Shown here piece after piece: positions 60,801-63,235 of a stretch of 64,000 nucleotides of DNA. Positions within the stretch are counted from its first letter, which is position 1. Each line of letters begins with the position of its first letter. A program made the translations under genes and the position numbers. Under the pieces are notes generated by a model. That model did not search any database. It had not been told where the DNA came from and was given only the letters and a program-made list of their open reading frames with translations. Source of the DNA: Phoronis australis (taxonomy: Eukaryota > Phoronida > Phoronidae); the NCBI GenBank assembly GCA_002633005.1, contig NMRA01000385.1, forward strand, positions 65,839 through 129,838. The letters run 5' to 3'.

Positions 60801-63189
60801 CTATGTTTTGAAATACATAGTGGCCAGTTGCATGAAACAGCCGCATTTAGGGACCCAACTATATTCCCTAAACATTCGGTAGTTGTTGTGCAAACACAGA
60901 CTGCTGCTCTTCTTGTTATTATTCTGCGCGTGTAAGCGCAGAGTACTGTTGTTCCTGGGTTTTCTTCAATTTTATTCTTATTCTTCTTATTCTTCTTATT
61001 CTTCTTCTGACCAACTTTGAGGCTTAATAACTCCAAATTGGGTGCAGGTACGGTCTTTATATTCAGGATATGACTTTTGACAGTATATAAATTTTGATTG
61101 GTTATATAATCATATTCCATATTGCACCAGAAGAGGTCGTTTGGTGCAAAGTTCATATAATTTTCAAAATGCTACTCCTCCAGTTTTAAAGCTATCTTTT
61201 TCAAATTCGGTGCACAGGTATAAGTCAACATGACAATTTAAAAAATTACTTTTCTAAGTAATCGGGTCATCCAATCAGGTGAAATAGGTCAAAGGTCATT
61301 AGGTGCAAACTAAAATTTTGAGCGAGACACTTCAAATTGACAGGCTGATAGCCACAGGTAAATCAAATCGGAATCCAAAGTTTCATGGGGTCATTAGGTG
61401 CATTTTTCTTCTGAAAATTTGACCTTTTCAATCAGCAAGTATTCTGATGTGTCAACTGTTAGACAACTGTGATTCTCAGCATTAAACACATTTTCCATGG
61501 GCTTTGCAATAATTCTCCTAAAGATGCTTAAAATGCACCGGATAAGGTCAATTAGTGCAAAGGTCATGTAACGTTCAACATGTTATATCTCTTCCGTTTT
61601 TCAAGGAATTCTTTTCAATTTCAGCACACTGGTGTAAATCAACATGCCAATTAAATACCCTACTTTACTTTGCAATAGGCCTAACCAATCAGAAAAAATA
61701 GGTCAAAGGTCATTGAGTGCAAACTAAAATTTTGAGCTAGAGACTTGTGGATTACGTATCTGTTTACTTAGTGCGATTGAGTTTGAATTAGAAATTTTCA
61801 GGTCATTTGGTGCACCCGTGGGGTCATTAGGTGCATTTTTCTTCTGAAAGTTTGACCACTTCATTTATCTTGTATTCTGAAGTGCTTAAAGTAAAACATC
61901 TGTGATTATCAGCATTAACCACACTTTTGATCGAGTTAACAATTACTCCCTCATCGGGGCTCATAATGCACCGGAAGAGGTCAATTAGTGGAAAGGTCAT
62001 CAAAAAATTAATATGTAGTTTCGCCTACAATTGTAAAGAATTCCTTTTCATATTGGTAAATGGGTTGCTGTCAGTAACTTCCCATAATAATTCCAGTAAT
62101 ACGCATGCGCAGAGTCCGTTATTGTCACGCCGTGACAATAATCTTTCTAGTTTTTTCTCTATTCTTGTGTCATGCTTTAGTTTTAGCTTTGATATATAGT
62201 GAGGTCAATCTCTATGTTAAAATCTCAATATTATTGAAAATACACAGTGTACTTTTCATGCAACATCCTTAAGAACTCGGTCCTTATTTATTTTCATTAA
62301 AATAAGTCACCGGTTTTCATATGTACATTGTATTATTGGAAAATGTAATAATAATAAGAGGAGCTCATAATAAAGACAAGTTGTTACATTTACTAAATAA
62401 ACAAAGTCTCCAAATGTCCCGAAGGATTAAGAAACATAATTGAGACCCTAATGGGACTGTACTTCATGCAACCGGGCACTGATACCCTTTAGTCAGTCTG
62501 CTATCTCTGACTGCTATCCAGAAGTAAAGGGCACTAATAACTGTTGTTGTCATCTTAGGTCAAGCCATGCAAAGGCAATTGCAGCAATTCAACTGAGGCT
62601 CAGGTGACCACCACCACAACAACGGAAGCGCCCACCGCAACAACAGAAGCGCCCACCACAACTACAACTACCATGGCACCAACGACAACTACAGTTGTCA
62701 CGACAACATCAGTTTTTAGGAACGGTTCAGGCAATGCCACTAATGTTGCTGTAACGACAACCTCAGCACCGGTCATCACCACCACCAAAGACCCACGAGA
62801 AGTTATTATCAACTACAAGAGTGGATTTGGTCTTACTTTCTTTGGTAAGGAAATTGTTTCTAGTGAGGACCCCCATGGAAAGCAGTGAGAACTGATGGAG
62901 TTATTACCCTCTTAAATATTAAAGAATAAATAAGTGTTAATCTATAATGGCAATTGCTTTCTGAGTGTAATGGTGTTCTTATATAGACCATTATTGAAAT
63001 GATCTCATTAATATTCATTCTTAATTTGAACGTGAGGCTAAGGATCGTAACCTACTGACTTCTTCCACTTTGTTTACAGGTGTTCTGCCATTTGTACCTG
63101 ATTTAAGTTTTCGTGTCATTGAATATTTCTTCAAGAATTTGGTCTTGAGCAGTTTTGGGAGAGCAGTTGAACAAAATATTCAAATATAG
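6758..63189 (+). CDS. Giant extracellular FN3-like repeat protein with PAN domain (43-exon model, 5' incomplete)
   Basis: Model built by hand from GT-AG sites with reading phase carried through every junction; the 43 exons are listed separately and sum to 8,808 nt, divisible by three, ending in TAG at 63187-63189. Seen: residues 1-703 unrecognised with cysteine pairs; about 704-2662 diverged FN3-like repeats with W-x-x-F-x-D-x-E-S-G-I, A-I-G-T and V-D-V-T-P-P hallmarks; PAN/apple domain at about 864-930; threonine-rich stalk at about 2820-2880. Known: proteins with these repeats are generally secreted or cell-surface. Inferred: an extracellular matrix, mucus or adhesion role. No signal peptide or start codon is visible, because the first exon needs an upstream partner in phase 0. 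No clear C-terminal transmembrane helix. I cannot name an orthologue. Confidence 0.82.
8833..9064 (+). CDS. Exon 2 (232 nt)
   Basis: Acceptor aaacag|gg, donor cag|gtgagg. Completes Thr, then AVTVNGKPAKAGEQIGTM and later SVRKVPKSYRRMGFYLKVKE. Phase 2 in, 0 out. Continues the beta-rich segment of the previous exon. The intervening intron (6886-8832) holds only a short CT microsatellite near 6991-7008. Confidence 0.87.
9546..9676 (+). CDS. Exon 3 (131 nt)
   Basis: Acceptor ttccag|ga, donor cag|gttaga. Reads ECNDRIVTHLGKRADSGAFA and on to SQGEFMNR. Charged, mostly helical. Phase 0 in, 2 out. The intron before it (9065-9545) shows nothing recognisable. Confidence 0.83.
9791..10228 (+). mobile_element. 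MITE with about 40-bp imperfect TIRs, intact copy
   Basis: The left end tctgtggccagttgcatgaa, continuing to cctaaatagggactc, is mirrored by the right end gagtccctgtttaggactct to cccagacactg. The internal sequence is non-coding. The same ends and interior (tctcaatattattgaaaat) recur at 60819-62481. Non-autonomous DNA transposon; the CAGTG ends would suit hAT or a related superfamily. Confidence 0.75.
10253..10322 (+). mobile_element. About 70-bp foldback element, copy 1
   Basis: Ends catgggaagcacaccat and ggtgtgccatccatg are inverted repeats around ggctatagccccccc. Relatives are at 26651-26726 and 49029-49165. Confidence 0.65.
10744..10869 (+). CDS. Exon 4 (126 nt)
   Basis: Acceptor gtgcag|gt, donor ga|gtaagt. 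Reads RYRAPEPPYRPANVDMRAQR and then helical SEQLKGVIDFVNDVKALLGG. Proline-rich linker followed by an amphipathic helix. Phase 2 in and out. Confidence 0.85.
11557..11702 (+). CDS. Exon 5 (146 nt)
   Basis: Acceptor atccag|ca, donor gctg|gtgagc. Reads DTSKIWKIAERFDVGHYTLR with later LFKKKKLVDRVDALTIVIKK. Lysine-rich helical segment. Phase 2 in, 1 out. Confidence 0.85.
12240..13560 (+). repeat. Decayed CTAGTGG-type array
   Basis: Repeated phrases such as tttatgaaatttggcaga, cacctgtatctgtatcttcc and gacatctagtggtcaa (12709-12724) match arrays 1 and 2 at low identity, ending with gcggtgcagtcatgggcaca near 13505. Cores are mostly eroded. Confidence 0.6.
13597..13728 (+). CDS. Exon 6 (132 nt)
   Basis: Acceptor ttcctgcag|ac, donor ggaa|gtatgt. 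Reads DKFPVTNPQTWSPSTINRKL and then YGQDGYGYRGALINKLFQAI. Phase 1 in and out. The following intron (13729-14667) has a local near-duplication of a tgttcttaaaattgc string (about 13884-13936) and nothing else. Confidence 0.85.
14668..14883 (+). CDS. Exon 7, cysteine-rich (216 nt)
   Basis: Acceptor ttttctag|ag, donor gctg|gtgagt. Reads KCPQFLGGIMTGFNVYCEPH; six cysteines fall in the first 50 or so residues, including CMGLTC and DLCGPKLVFKIG. The pattern implies a disulphide-stabilised extracellular beta domain that continues into the next exon. Family not recognised. Confidence 0.87.
15060..15215 (+). repeat. Possible fragment of a hAT-like MITE
   Basis: Contains acagacagattaaggagg and atcctagatctgccacg, resembling the two ends of the 38311-38600 element. 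Identity is low and boundaries uncertain. Confidence 0.3.
16041..16730 (+). repeat. Long inverted repeat (arms about 220-240 bp, loop about 230 bp)
   Basis: Left arm 16041-16262 and right arm 16492-16730 are reverse complements at roughly 85-90%: for example, catctcatcttcaggctac on the left against agcctgaagatgagatatg on the right, and ttcaaactctctaaat against atttagagagtttgaa. Non-coding. A foldback element or two head-to-head copies of one short repeat. Confidence 0.8.
17130..17345 (+). repeat. Single decayed CTAGTGG-family unit
   Basis: Phrases tgtgaccacatattttataa, cgtgtccattgcttaggtat and gtgctgttatgggcattttt recall arrays 1-2 and their tails. Abuts the exon at 17371. Confidence 0.4.
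17371..17592 (+). CDS. Exon 8, cysteine-containing (222 nt)
   Basis: Acceptor tttatttcag|aa, donor agtg|gtacgt. Reads EKIKEIDVDVSTTMDAMVAK, later KTQLCSSFMTTCIPDTF and NIPPFADLKCNINS. N-glycosylation sequons NVT, NSS and NIT support an extracellular location. Phase 1 in and out. Confidence 0.87.
17659..19285 (-). mobile_element. TTAA-type DNA transposon, copy 1 (1,627 bp)
   Basis: Flanked by TTAA at 17655-17658 and 19286-19289. Terminal inverted repeats AGGAGAATGCCACCCA and gggtgccattctcct. Reverse orientation relative to copy 2. Includes an internal roughly 60-bp duplication of ggccagtggct(c/t)ggaaccc near 18135-18235. TTAA target choice is typical of piggyBac and Kolobok superfamilies. No transposase frame seen, so non-autonomous. 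Confidence 0.85.
19797..19942 (+). CDS. Exon 9 (146 nt)
   Basis: Acceptor ccctttcag|ac, donor aat|gtaaga. Reads DGESDNALNARGMQALPLVD then EKSSEIMRLMNEIRDAIASN. Helical with one cysteine. Phase 1 in, 0 out. The following 446-nt intron is AT-rich with no features. Confidence 0.85.
20389..20554 (+). CDS. Exon 10 (166 nt)
   Basis: Acceptor ctttctag|at, donor gtcg|gtgagt. Reads MNVVEYLVTAVFGTAGEFPG then a beta-rich part with FFEYQWRFMAGPIPIKV. Phase 0 in, 1 out. The intron after it (20555-21629) shows no repeat or coding signal. Confidence 0.85.
21630..21858 (+). CDS. Exon 11 (229 nt)
   Basis: Acceptor tgttctag|aa, donor cag|gtaggt. Reads EFGAGGSLGAYMGIKLCIMS, then WCGAKVWGSVAISLGIIEAG and IANVGFQQFPLDLR. 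Small and hydrophobic residues with one probable cysteine pair. Phase 1 in, 2 out. Confidence 0.87.
22265..22475 (+). repeat. About 200-bp dispersed repeat, copy 1
   Basis: Diverged direct copy of 23705-23915, sharing strings such as catcaca, gttaacaacaaaaa(c/t)ga, tattatggcatcaaaattct and ctctgactatgaat. Non-coding. Confidence 0.6.
23015..23249 (+). CDS. Exon 12 (235 nt)
   Basis: Acceptor atttccag|tg, donor aag|gtatgg. Reads SGGMDLVLTPLRIELMAFVE then ETIWEGFIWKFATKPITMNM, ending in a basic linker TKTRRSGQPCK. This closes the unrecognised N-terminal region. The next exon starts the FN3-like repeats. Confidence 0.87.
23705..23915 (+). repeat. About 200-bp dispersed repeat, copy 2
   Basis: Same family and orientation as 22265-22475, in the next intron, with ctattaacaacaaaaatgac and ctctgatgatgaatctggcc. 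Confidence 0.6.
24766..25535 (+). pseudogene. Penelope-like retroelement remnant (RT C-terminus and GIY-YIG region)
   Basis: First piece 24769-25026 reads HKVGLFNTLVNHAFKICSNS and FLENVLTRNCYPKLFF, typical of the RT C-terminal region of Penelope-like elements. After a frame break, 25140-25535 reads RVVYQINCNDCEQFYFGMTN, the GIY...YIG signature with a cysteine pair, and LKSGHNIACSDVSVLDGDS. The RT core is absent and the frame broken, so it is inactive. Lies in the intron before the 25595 exon. Confidence 0.8.
25595..25723 (+). CDS. Exon 13, FN3-like repeat 1 first half (129 nt)
   Basis: Acceptor ttgcttag|gt, donor ata|gtaagt. Reads VGQLTDLDVTDTQFELEVDA and then MHYAVGTYKGGTNVI. The Y-A-V-G-T-x-x-G-G-T string is the hallmark of the FN3-like repeats. 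Symmetric phase 0. Confidence 0.85.
26218..26420 (+). CDS. Exon 14, FN3-like repeat 1 second half (203 nt)
   Basis: Acceptor attttag|gg, donor tca|gtaagt. Reads GWTQMAATNTLVEAKMPGGI and LYFTVRAKNEQGMEALAQC, the F-G strand consensus of this fold. Phase 0 in, 2 out. The preceding intron (25724-26217) shows nothing else. Confidence 0.88.
26651..26726 (+). mobile_element. About 75-bp foldback element, copy 2
   Basis: catgggcggcacaccatac at the left and gctgcaccacccatg at the right, with ggggggctatattcccc in the centre. Confidence 0.65.
26988..27031 (+). repeat. Perfect 19-bp hairpin with 6-nt loop
   Basis: gtatatactagagaccata and its exact reverse complement tatggtctctagtatatac are separated by ctagca. 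No T-tract follows and it is not near an exon. Confidence 0.85.
27826..27973 (+). CDS. Exon 15, FN3-like repeat 2 first part (148 nt)
   Basis: Acceptor ttttacag|gg, donor gag|gtatgt. Reads QGSVTAFEDSPIKIENLAHG and then DTYFKWDSFSFNTPTLNTLE. Ends in phase 0, so it can join in frame either to the PAN exon or straight to the 30861 exon. Confidence 0.87.
27974..30310 (+). other. Intron without recognised content
   Basis: A 2.3-kb intron preceding the PAN exon. AT-rich, no convincing open frame on either strand, no terminal repeats or arrays noticed. Confidence 0.5.
30311..30511 (+). CDS. Exon 16, PAN/apple domain cassette (201 nt)
   Basis: Acceptor catttcag|ac, donor gat|gtaagt. Symmetric phase 0-0, 67 codons. 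The core VCARRCLNYGRKCISFMYDV followed by NKACVLLS has the PAN/apple spacing C-x3-C...C-x-S-F-x-Y...C-x-L. PAN domains bind protein or carbohydrate ligands outside the cell. It interrupts an FN3-like repeat, and skipping it keeps the frame, so alternative splicing is plausible. Confidence 0.88.
30861..31004 (+). CDS. Exon 17, FN3-like repeat 2 second part (144 nt)
   Basis: Acceptor tatacag|gt, donor agg|gtaaga. Reads VQLKSSAGWSYYERLNLGYA and then QYCINVDVTNSLGYR. It reads naturally as the continuation of the 27826 exon. Symmetric phase 0. Confidence 0.88.
31445..31700 (+). CDS. Exon 18, repeat boundary with DFTPP (256 nt)
   Basis: Acceptor ccttgcag|aa, donor aatg|gtattg. Reads NFINPGPGFCTIIDFTPPDP, a repeat linker, then a longer insert with three cysteines and a basic-acidic tail ending LYQLATSYLN. 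The donor and its flank are duplicated 77 bp downstream. Phase 0 in, 1 out. Confidence 0.82.
31669..31822 (+). repeat. 77-bp tandem duplication spanning an exon end and 5' splice site
   Basis: The string gctttatcagctggc starts at 31669 and again at 31746. Both copies continue through the ttatctcaatggtattg donor context. The second copy has a short insertion and substitutions. Use of the second donor would run into TGA, so only the first supports the protein. Confidence 0.85.
32038..32240 (+). CDS. Exon 19, FN3-like repeat 3 (203 nt)
   Basis: Acceptor ctttcag|cc, donor cag|gtgacg. Reads ANWDEFEDKDSGMFGYTWKA, the W-D-x-F-x-D-x-x-S-G consensus, and ends AEGPYYFTVQ. Phase 1 in, 0 out. Confidence 0.9.
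32542..32710 (+). CDS. Exon 20, repeat 3/4 boundary with DISPP (169 nt)
   Basis: Acceptor atcctatag|gg, donor tctg|gtgagt. Reads GLNDVIFGGALVTTVCHSRP then MIIDISPPLFYAVDSFIYSE and the next repeat's first strands. Phase 0 in, 1 out. Confidence 0.88.
33713..33886 (+). repeat. 24/27-bp minisatellite, about 7 units
   Basis: Seven units of CACTGTTTTTGATGATGTCA-type sequence, five of 24 nt and two of 27 nt, lying 71 bp upstream of the next exon's acceptor. All unit lengths are multiples of three, so a fortuitous open frame runs through it. I see no sign that it is coding. Confidence 0.85.
33958..34134 (+). CDS. Exon 21, FN3-like repeat 4 (177 nt)
   Basis: Acceptor ttatacag|ga, donor aatg|gtagtc. 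Reads GLSLVEFGLGRSKYDVKLRS then MDEIVMPEGEPAWIRLQILN. Phase 1 in and out. The next intron (34135-34954) shows nothing recognised. Confidence 0.87.
34955..35153 (+). CDS. Exon 22, repeat boundary with DKSPP (199 nt)
   Basis: Acceptor caacag|ag, donor gaa|gtaaga. Reads EGYCVIAVELFVAGHGETPL then VDKSPPIAGTVYDGLDYK and CAHWVYFFDPHSGIMK, the linker plus opening of repeat 5. Phase 1 in, 2 out. Confidence 0.9.
36351..36450 (+). repeat. Triplicated 3' splice site (37 + 32 + partial unit)
   Basis: Three tandem copies of ttttacag|gtattatgtacgcatggg place possible exon starts at 36358, 36395 and 36427. The third gives the shortest, consensus FN3 reading. The first adds 69 nt (23 codons) in frame with no stop. 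The middle one adds 32 nt and shifts frame. Confidence 0.9.
36427..36620 (+). CDS. Exon 23, FN3-like repeat 5 (194 nt; start may be 36358)
   Basis: Chosen acceptor ttttacag|gt at 36427, donor ggtg|gtaagt. Reads KYYVRMGSTPGGYDLTNNTD and NSVYYTMVTASNRGLIPKYV, the full repeat core. An alternative in-frame start at 36358 would insert 23 hydrophobic residues. Phase 2 in, 1 out. Confidence 0.88.
37566..37676 (+). CDS. Exon 24, linker DLTPP (111 nt)
   Basis: Acceptor gttccag|tg, donor gatg|gtatgt. Reads VKIDLTPPIQGNVTDSRFGL and ends AAIMAQWD, the tryptophan strand of the next repeat. Phase 1 in and out. The preceding intron (36621-37565) shows nothing notable. Confidence 0.9.
38048..38735 (+). repeat. 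About 40-46-bp minisatellite interrupted by an insertion
   Basis: Units of aaaagtgtttgcaggaaagt followed by tgcaggaaacttnattg-type sequence repeat from about 38048 to 38310 and resume, more diverged, at 38601-38735. The gap is filled by the element at 38311-38600. Confidence 0.75.
38311..38600 (+). mobile_element. hAT-like MITE inserted in a minisatellite
   Basis: The left end cataggcagatttaagggtg and right end cctagatccgccactg are imperfect inverted repeats. CAGTGGCGGATCTAGG-type termini are typical of hAT non-autonomous elements. A G-rich tract sits at the left and C-rich at the right. Confidence 0.6.
39480..40785 (+). mobile_element. TTAA-type DNA transposon, copy 2 (1,306 bp)
   Basis: TTAA at 39476-39479 and 40786-40789. 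TIRs AGGAGAATGCCACCCA and gggtgtcattctcct. The interior aligns to copy 1 reversed (for example gtcgacctcaccttgccgag) and its right part to copy 3. No transposase frame. Confidence 0.85.
41330..41640 (+). repeat. Decayed CTAGTGG-family fragment
   Basis: Phrases cacctgtatcaatgtcttcc, atcggacgaatccaacttct and atgtcccctagaggctc (41515-41531) match the arrays at the window start. One core survives with a change. Confidence 0.5.
41884..42154 (+). CDS. Exon 25, FN3-like repeat 6 plus linker DLTPP (271 nt)
   Basis: Acceptor attttcag|gt, donor cag|gtaaaa. Reads GFSDPESNITKYDLDVFVNG, then QVTVKVTAENGARATTTAVS and RIDLTPPTLVSITDTDN. One exon codes most of a repeat. Phase 1 in, 2 out. The next intron (42155-43123) holds the n at 43080 and nothing recognised. 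Confidence 0.9.
43124..43238 (+). CDS. Exon 26, FN3-like repeat 7 first half (115 nt)
   Basis: Acceptor gatacag|tt, donor cag|gtactg. Reads SYQKYDDRLLLSWEYVDVES followed by GIAEYRYSVS, the classic W...D-V-E-S-G-I-x-x-Y motif. Phase 2 in, 0 out. Confidence 0.92.
43666..43857 (+). CDS. Exon 27, FN3-like repeat 7 second half (192 nt)
   Basis: Acceptor attttag|gt, donor aag|gtaagg. Reads VYPLVGTYANEPVGNGFIRK, AQYCFKVIAINAARLFTQH and CVVIDVTPPSMRK. Symmetric phase 0. Confidence 0.92.
44018..44254 (+). CDS. Exon 28, FN3-like repeat 8 first half (237 nt)
   Basis: Acceptor atcacag|gt, donor cag|gtaaac. Reads VHVGLLEEDEELDPTDPSNP then YWRGFDFQSGISKYFVAIGT and QVVAWKDMG, the best-preserved repeat core in the protein. 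Symmetric phase 0. Confidence 0.92.
44255..46986 (+). other. Intron without recognised content
   Basis: 2.7-kb intron. I see no coding exon, array or clear transposon ends on either strand. Confidence 0.5.
46987..47215 (+). CDS. Exon 29, FN3-like repeat 8 second half (229 nt)
   Basis: Acceptor cttccag|cc, donor attg|gtaaga. Reads PFSSSSLYYYISVKCVNGAG then GNEPGVVFDGRVKYDDASW and KSEACGII. The usual T-P-P linker is replaced by a V-F-D-G-R junction. Phase 0 in, 1 out. Confidence 0.9.
47522..47649 (+). CDS. Exon 30, FN3-like repeat 9 first half (128 nt)
   Basis: Acceptor cattttag|gt, donor aag|gtatta. Reads GYDWGIGSQPGYTDLQPFMM and NTGYAQANLHLTKEK, with Y-x-W-G-I-G in place of Y-x-V-A-I-G-T. 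Phase 1 in, 0 out. Confidence 0.9.
48132..48262 (+). repeat. Three diverged 43-44-bp tandem units
   Basis: Units begin taaatgtgcatgtcag, tagatgtgcatatcac and tagatgtgcgtatcag, each followed by a (g/c)agacaatctt-like stretch. Intronic. Confidence 0.6.
48527..48600 (-). mobile_element. 74-bp hairpin element, copy 2
   Basis: Arms gggtcctacattttgagaac and ggttctcaaaatatgggaccc. Its core gatacctgttattta (on the minus strand) matches copy 1 at 6174-6246. Confidence 0.75.
48731..48941 (+). CDS. Exon 31, repeat 9 second half with DSTPP (211 nt)
   Basis: Acceptor ttgacag|gc, donor tatg|gtaggt. Reads AFVTVRAITGHNCHEDIVVS, FQLDSTPPTLELKEFG and MLSFQWNSTDY. Phase 0 in, 1 out. Confidence 0.91.
49029..49165 (+). 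mobile_element. Tandem pair of the roughly 70-bp foldback element
   Basis: The first copy runs from catgggcggcgcaccatagg to gctgcgccacccacgg. The second runs from about 49099 (agggcagtgcaccacagg) to ctgctctgcccatg. Both contain gctatagccc and acttttttcagtgctgc. Confidence 0.7.
49536..49663 (+). CDS. Exon 32, FN3-like repeat 10 first half (128 nt)
   Basis: Acceptor ttcaacag|ga, donor ctg|gtaaga. Reads GIENKTMYYRVGSLPGTGDL then WKATTEYHMPLGTVKLTQGQ. Same length and phases (1 in, 0 out) as the 47522 exon, so the intron positions of repeats 9 and 10 match. The next intron (49664-50622) shows nothing. Confidence 0.9.
50623..50809 (+). CDS. Exon 33, repeat 10 second half with DVTPP (187 nt)
   Basis: Acceptor gcccatag|gt, donor actt|gtgagt. 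Reads VFGELRSVDQLGNSVRKLTP, VTVDVTPPYVENYRCHPY and FDCSWNIASDNESSVT. Phase 0 in, 1 out. The next intron (50810-51554) shows nothing recognised. Confidence 0.91.
51555..51775 (+). CDS. Exon 34, FN3-like repeat 11 (221 nt)
   Basis: Acceptor ttcttcag|ac, donor gag|gtaatt. Reads YMAIAVGTSHNSTDMIDWYE, then TYFATLHVKNLVGHDISVSD and VYIIDPPTATE. A nearly complete repeat body in one exon. Phase 1 in, 0 out. Confidence 0.91.
52625..53170 (+). repeat. Minisatellite of about 40-bp units each carrying a 3' splice-site-like sequence
   Basis: About a dozen diverged copies of tttccactgttacag followed by gttaaaatcatgactct, spaced roughly 30-50 nt, running into the genuine acceptor at 53131. The first 39 coding nt of the downstream exon (gttaaaatagttactccg...) are themselves a unit. 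So the array covers the exon-intron border. Several units keep the full polypyrimidine-AG; others have lost it (ttataag, ttactgg, ttaaagg). Confidence 0.88.
53132..53256 (+). CDS. Exon 35, FN3-like repeat 12 opening (125 nt)
   Basis: Acceptor ctgttacag|gt, donor cag|gtttgt. Reads VKIVTPSIFPLSPNPAQVVC then RFVDVEWQPFTDSTPLDR. The 5' third is repeat-derived or is the seed of the upstream minisatellite. The exon end could only be fixed by phase: 0 in, 2 out. Confidence 0.83.
53404..53642 (+). repeat. 27-bp minisatellite, about 9 units
   Basis: Units of GGAACTGATCTTGTTCACAT plus GGTTAAT, the central ones almost identical, ending directly against the truncated TTAA-transposon copy. Within the intron 53257-54066. 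Confidence 0.88.
53650..53963 (+). mobile_element. TTAA-type DNA transposon, truncated copy 3
   Basis: Matches the last roughly 320 bp of the 39480-40785 element in the same orientation, from a gtaggctac string to the terminal gtgacattctcct. The left end is missing and the right flank is TTAT instead of TTAA. Confidence 0.8.
54067..54173 (+). CDS. Exon 36, FN3-like repeat 12 (107 nt)
   Basis: Acceptor tttctag|gt, donor gcag|gtacga. Reads RYEIALGTAQSSTSILQFKS and YTITGLNLAA, the A-L-G-T core. Phase 2 in, 1 out. The next intron (54174-54969) shows nothing recognised. Confidence 0.9.
54970..55206 (+). CDS. Exon 37, FN3-like repeat 12 end (237 nt)
   Basis: Acceptor ctgtttcag|ga, donor gatg|gtgagt. 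Reads GTSIRATVRAVNKAGLFSSA then DLKPNSTAADVDFQEEETQL and TAVEWAIYRAD. Phase 1 in and out. The following 1.2-kb intron (55207-56451) shows nothing recognised. Confidence 0.9.
56452..57699 (+). CDS. Exon 38, long exon with several FN3-like units (1,248 nt)
   Basis: Acceptor tttaatag|ac, donor ccag|gtaagg. 416 codons uninterrupted. It starts DYIIQNFTSIPTDSTFFMND and includes LECNWDEFGEPGSMDPSKVI, VVYYCAVRAFAMSGSFSDGY, VLIDLTKPVMGTVDIGNVYN and VKWKDWVDAESGIDFYNVYL, ending LDDIPPG. About four half-repeats and a divergent unit are fused without introns, whereas equivalent stretches upstream are split into pieces of 107-271 nt. Phase 1 in and out. Confidence 0.95.
58069..58175 (+). CDS. Exon 39 (107 nt)
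   Basis: Acceptor ttttcag|tt, donor cag|gtcagt. Reads VVGSIVDGDNWYKDITYTSS and MAIANYKEQ, the start of another repeat after the I-P-P linker. Phase 1 in, 0 out. The introns on either side (57700-58068 and 58176-59205) show nothing recognised. Confidence 0.87.
59206..59407 (+). CDS. Exon 40 (202 nt)
   Basis: Acceptor cgctgcag|ct, donor gctg|gtatga. Reads LNCPDTRDLNISSWTPLTGY then LYVADNAVPAAGKPGSKV and a cysteine pair in LTCQQHAKKDYMKCA. FN3-like character fades here. Phase 0 in, 1 out. The next intron (59408-60257) shows only a GC-rich string near 59868-59883. Confidence 0.87.
60258..60481 (+). CDS. Exon 41 (224 nt)
   Basis: Acceptor atttcag|gc, donor aca|gtaaga. Reads GIYGEAETIMEGKYSITMQI, FAMTEVVLDEPDVGVAPRVE and a proline-rich YKPPTRPPTLAT that leads into the threonine stalk. 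Phase 1 in, 0 out. Confidence 0.9.
60819..62481 (+). mobile_element. MITE copy 2, split by a second repeat
   Basis: The left end agtggccagttgcatgaaac and right end ttcatgcaaccgggcactg match the TIRs of the 9791-10228 element. The interior string tctcaatattattgaaaat is also shared (62225 onward). About 1.25 kb of unrelated repeat (60905-62160) separates the halves. Confidence 0.7.
60905..62160 (+). repeat. Inserted repeat with 2-3 tandem units of about 410-435 bp
   Basis: Starts near ctgcgcgtgtaagcgcagag and a CTT-rich tract, ends near acgcatgcgcagagtccg and gtcacgccgtgacaataat. Units begin at about 61124, 61532 and 61968 with gcaccgga(a/t)(g/a)aggtcaatta-like strings. Two units contain the exact direct repeat AGGTCAAAGGTCA (61286-61298 and 61700-61712). 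Non-coding. Confidence 0.7.
62559..62844 (+). CDS. Exon 42, mucin-like threonine-rich stalk (286 nt)
   Basis: Acceptor catcttag|gt, donor tttg|gtaagg. Begins VKPCKGNCSNSTEAQV, then runs of Thr with EAPT repeats (about residues 2820-2880 of the model), then DPREVIINYKSGFGLTFF. Dense Thr/Pro/Ala predicts heavy O-glycosylation, giving an extended extracellular stalk. Phase 0 in, 1 out. Confidence 0.9.
63080..63189 (+). CDS. Exon 43, terminal coding exon with stop (110 nt)
   Basis: Acceptor tgtttacag|gt. Reads GVLPFVPDLSFRVIEYFFKN and ends FGRAVEQNIQI before TAG at 63187-63189. Aromatic and hydrophobic but broken by charges, so not a convincing transmembrane helix. The intron 62845-63079 is featureless. 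Confidence 0.88.
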
Positions 63190-63199
63190 TACATGGCGC

Positions 63200-63205
63200 A
63201 ATAAA
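63200..63205 (+). promoter_or_regulatory. Polyadenylation signal AATAAA
   Basis: Canonical hexamer 11 nt after the stop codon, predicting cleavage around 63215-63235 and a very short 3' UTR. A second candidate AATAAA occurs near 63439, which would give a longer 3' UTR. Confidence 0.7.
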
Positions 63206-63235
63206 TAAGTTCAGTATCATCATAGGCATCCGTAG

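Noticed and set aside
60950-61156. Minus-strand lysine/asparagine-rich open frame
   Set aside because: Produced by the CTT/ATT microsatellite tract within the repeat; no splice or domain support.
62600-62812. Minus-strand valine-rich open frame
   Set aside because: Shadow of the plus-strand threonine-rich stalk (ACC/ACA codons give GGT/TGT on the other strand).
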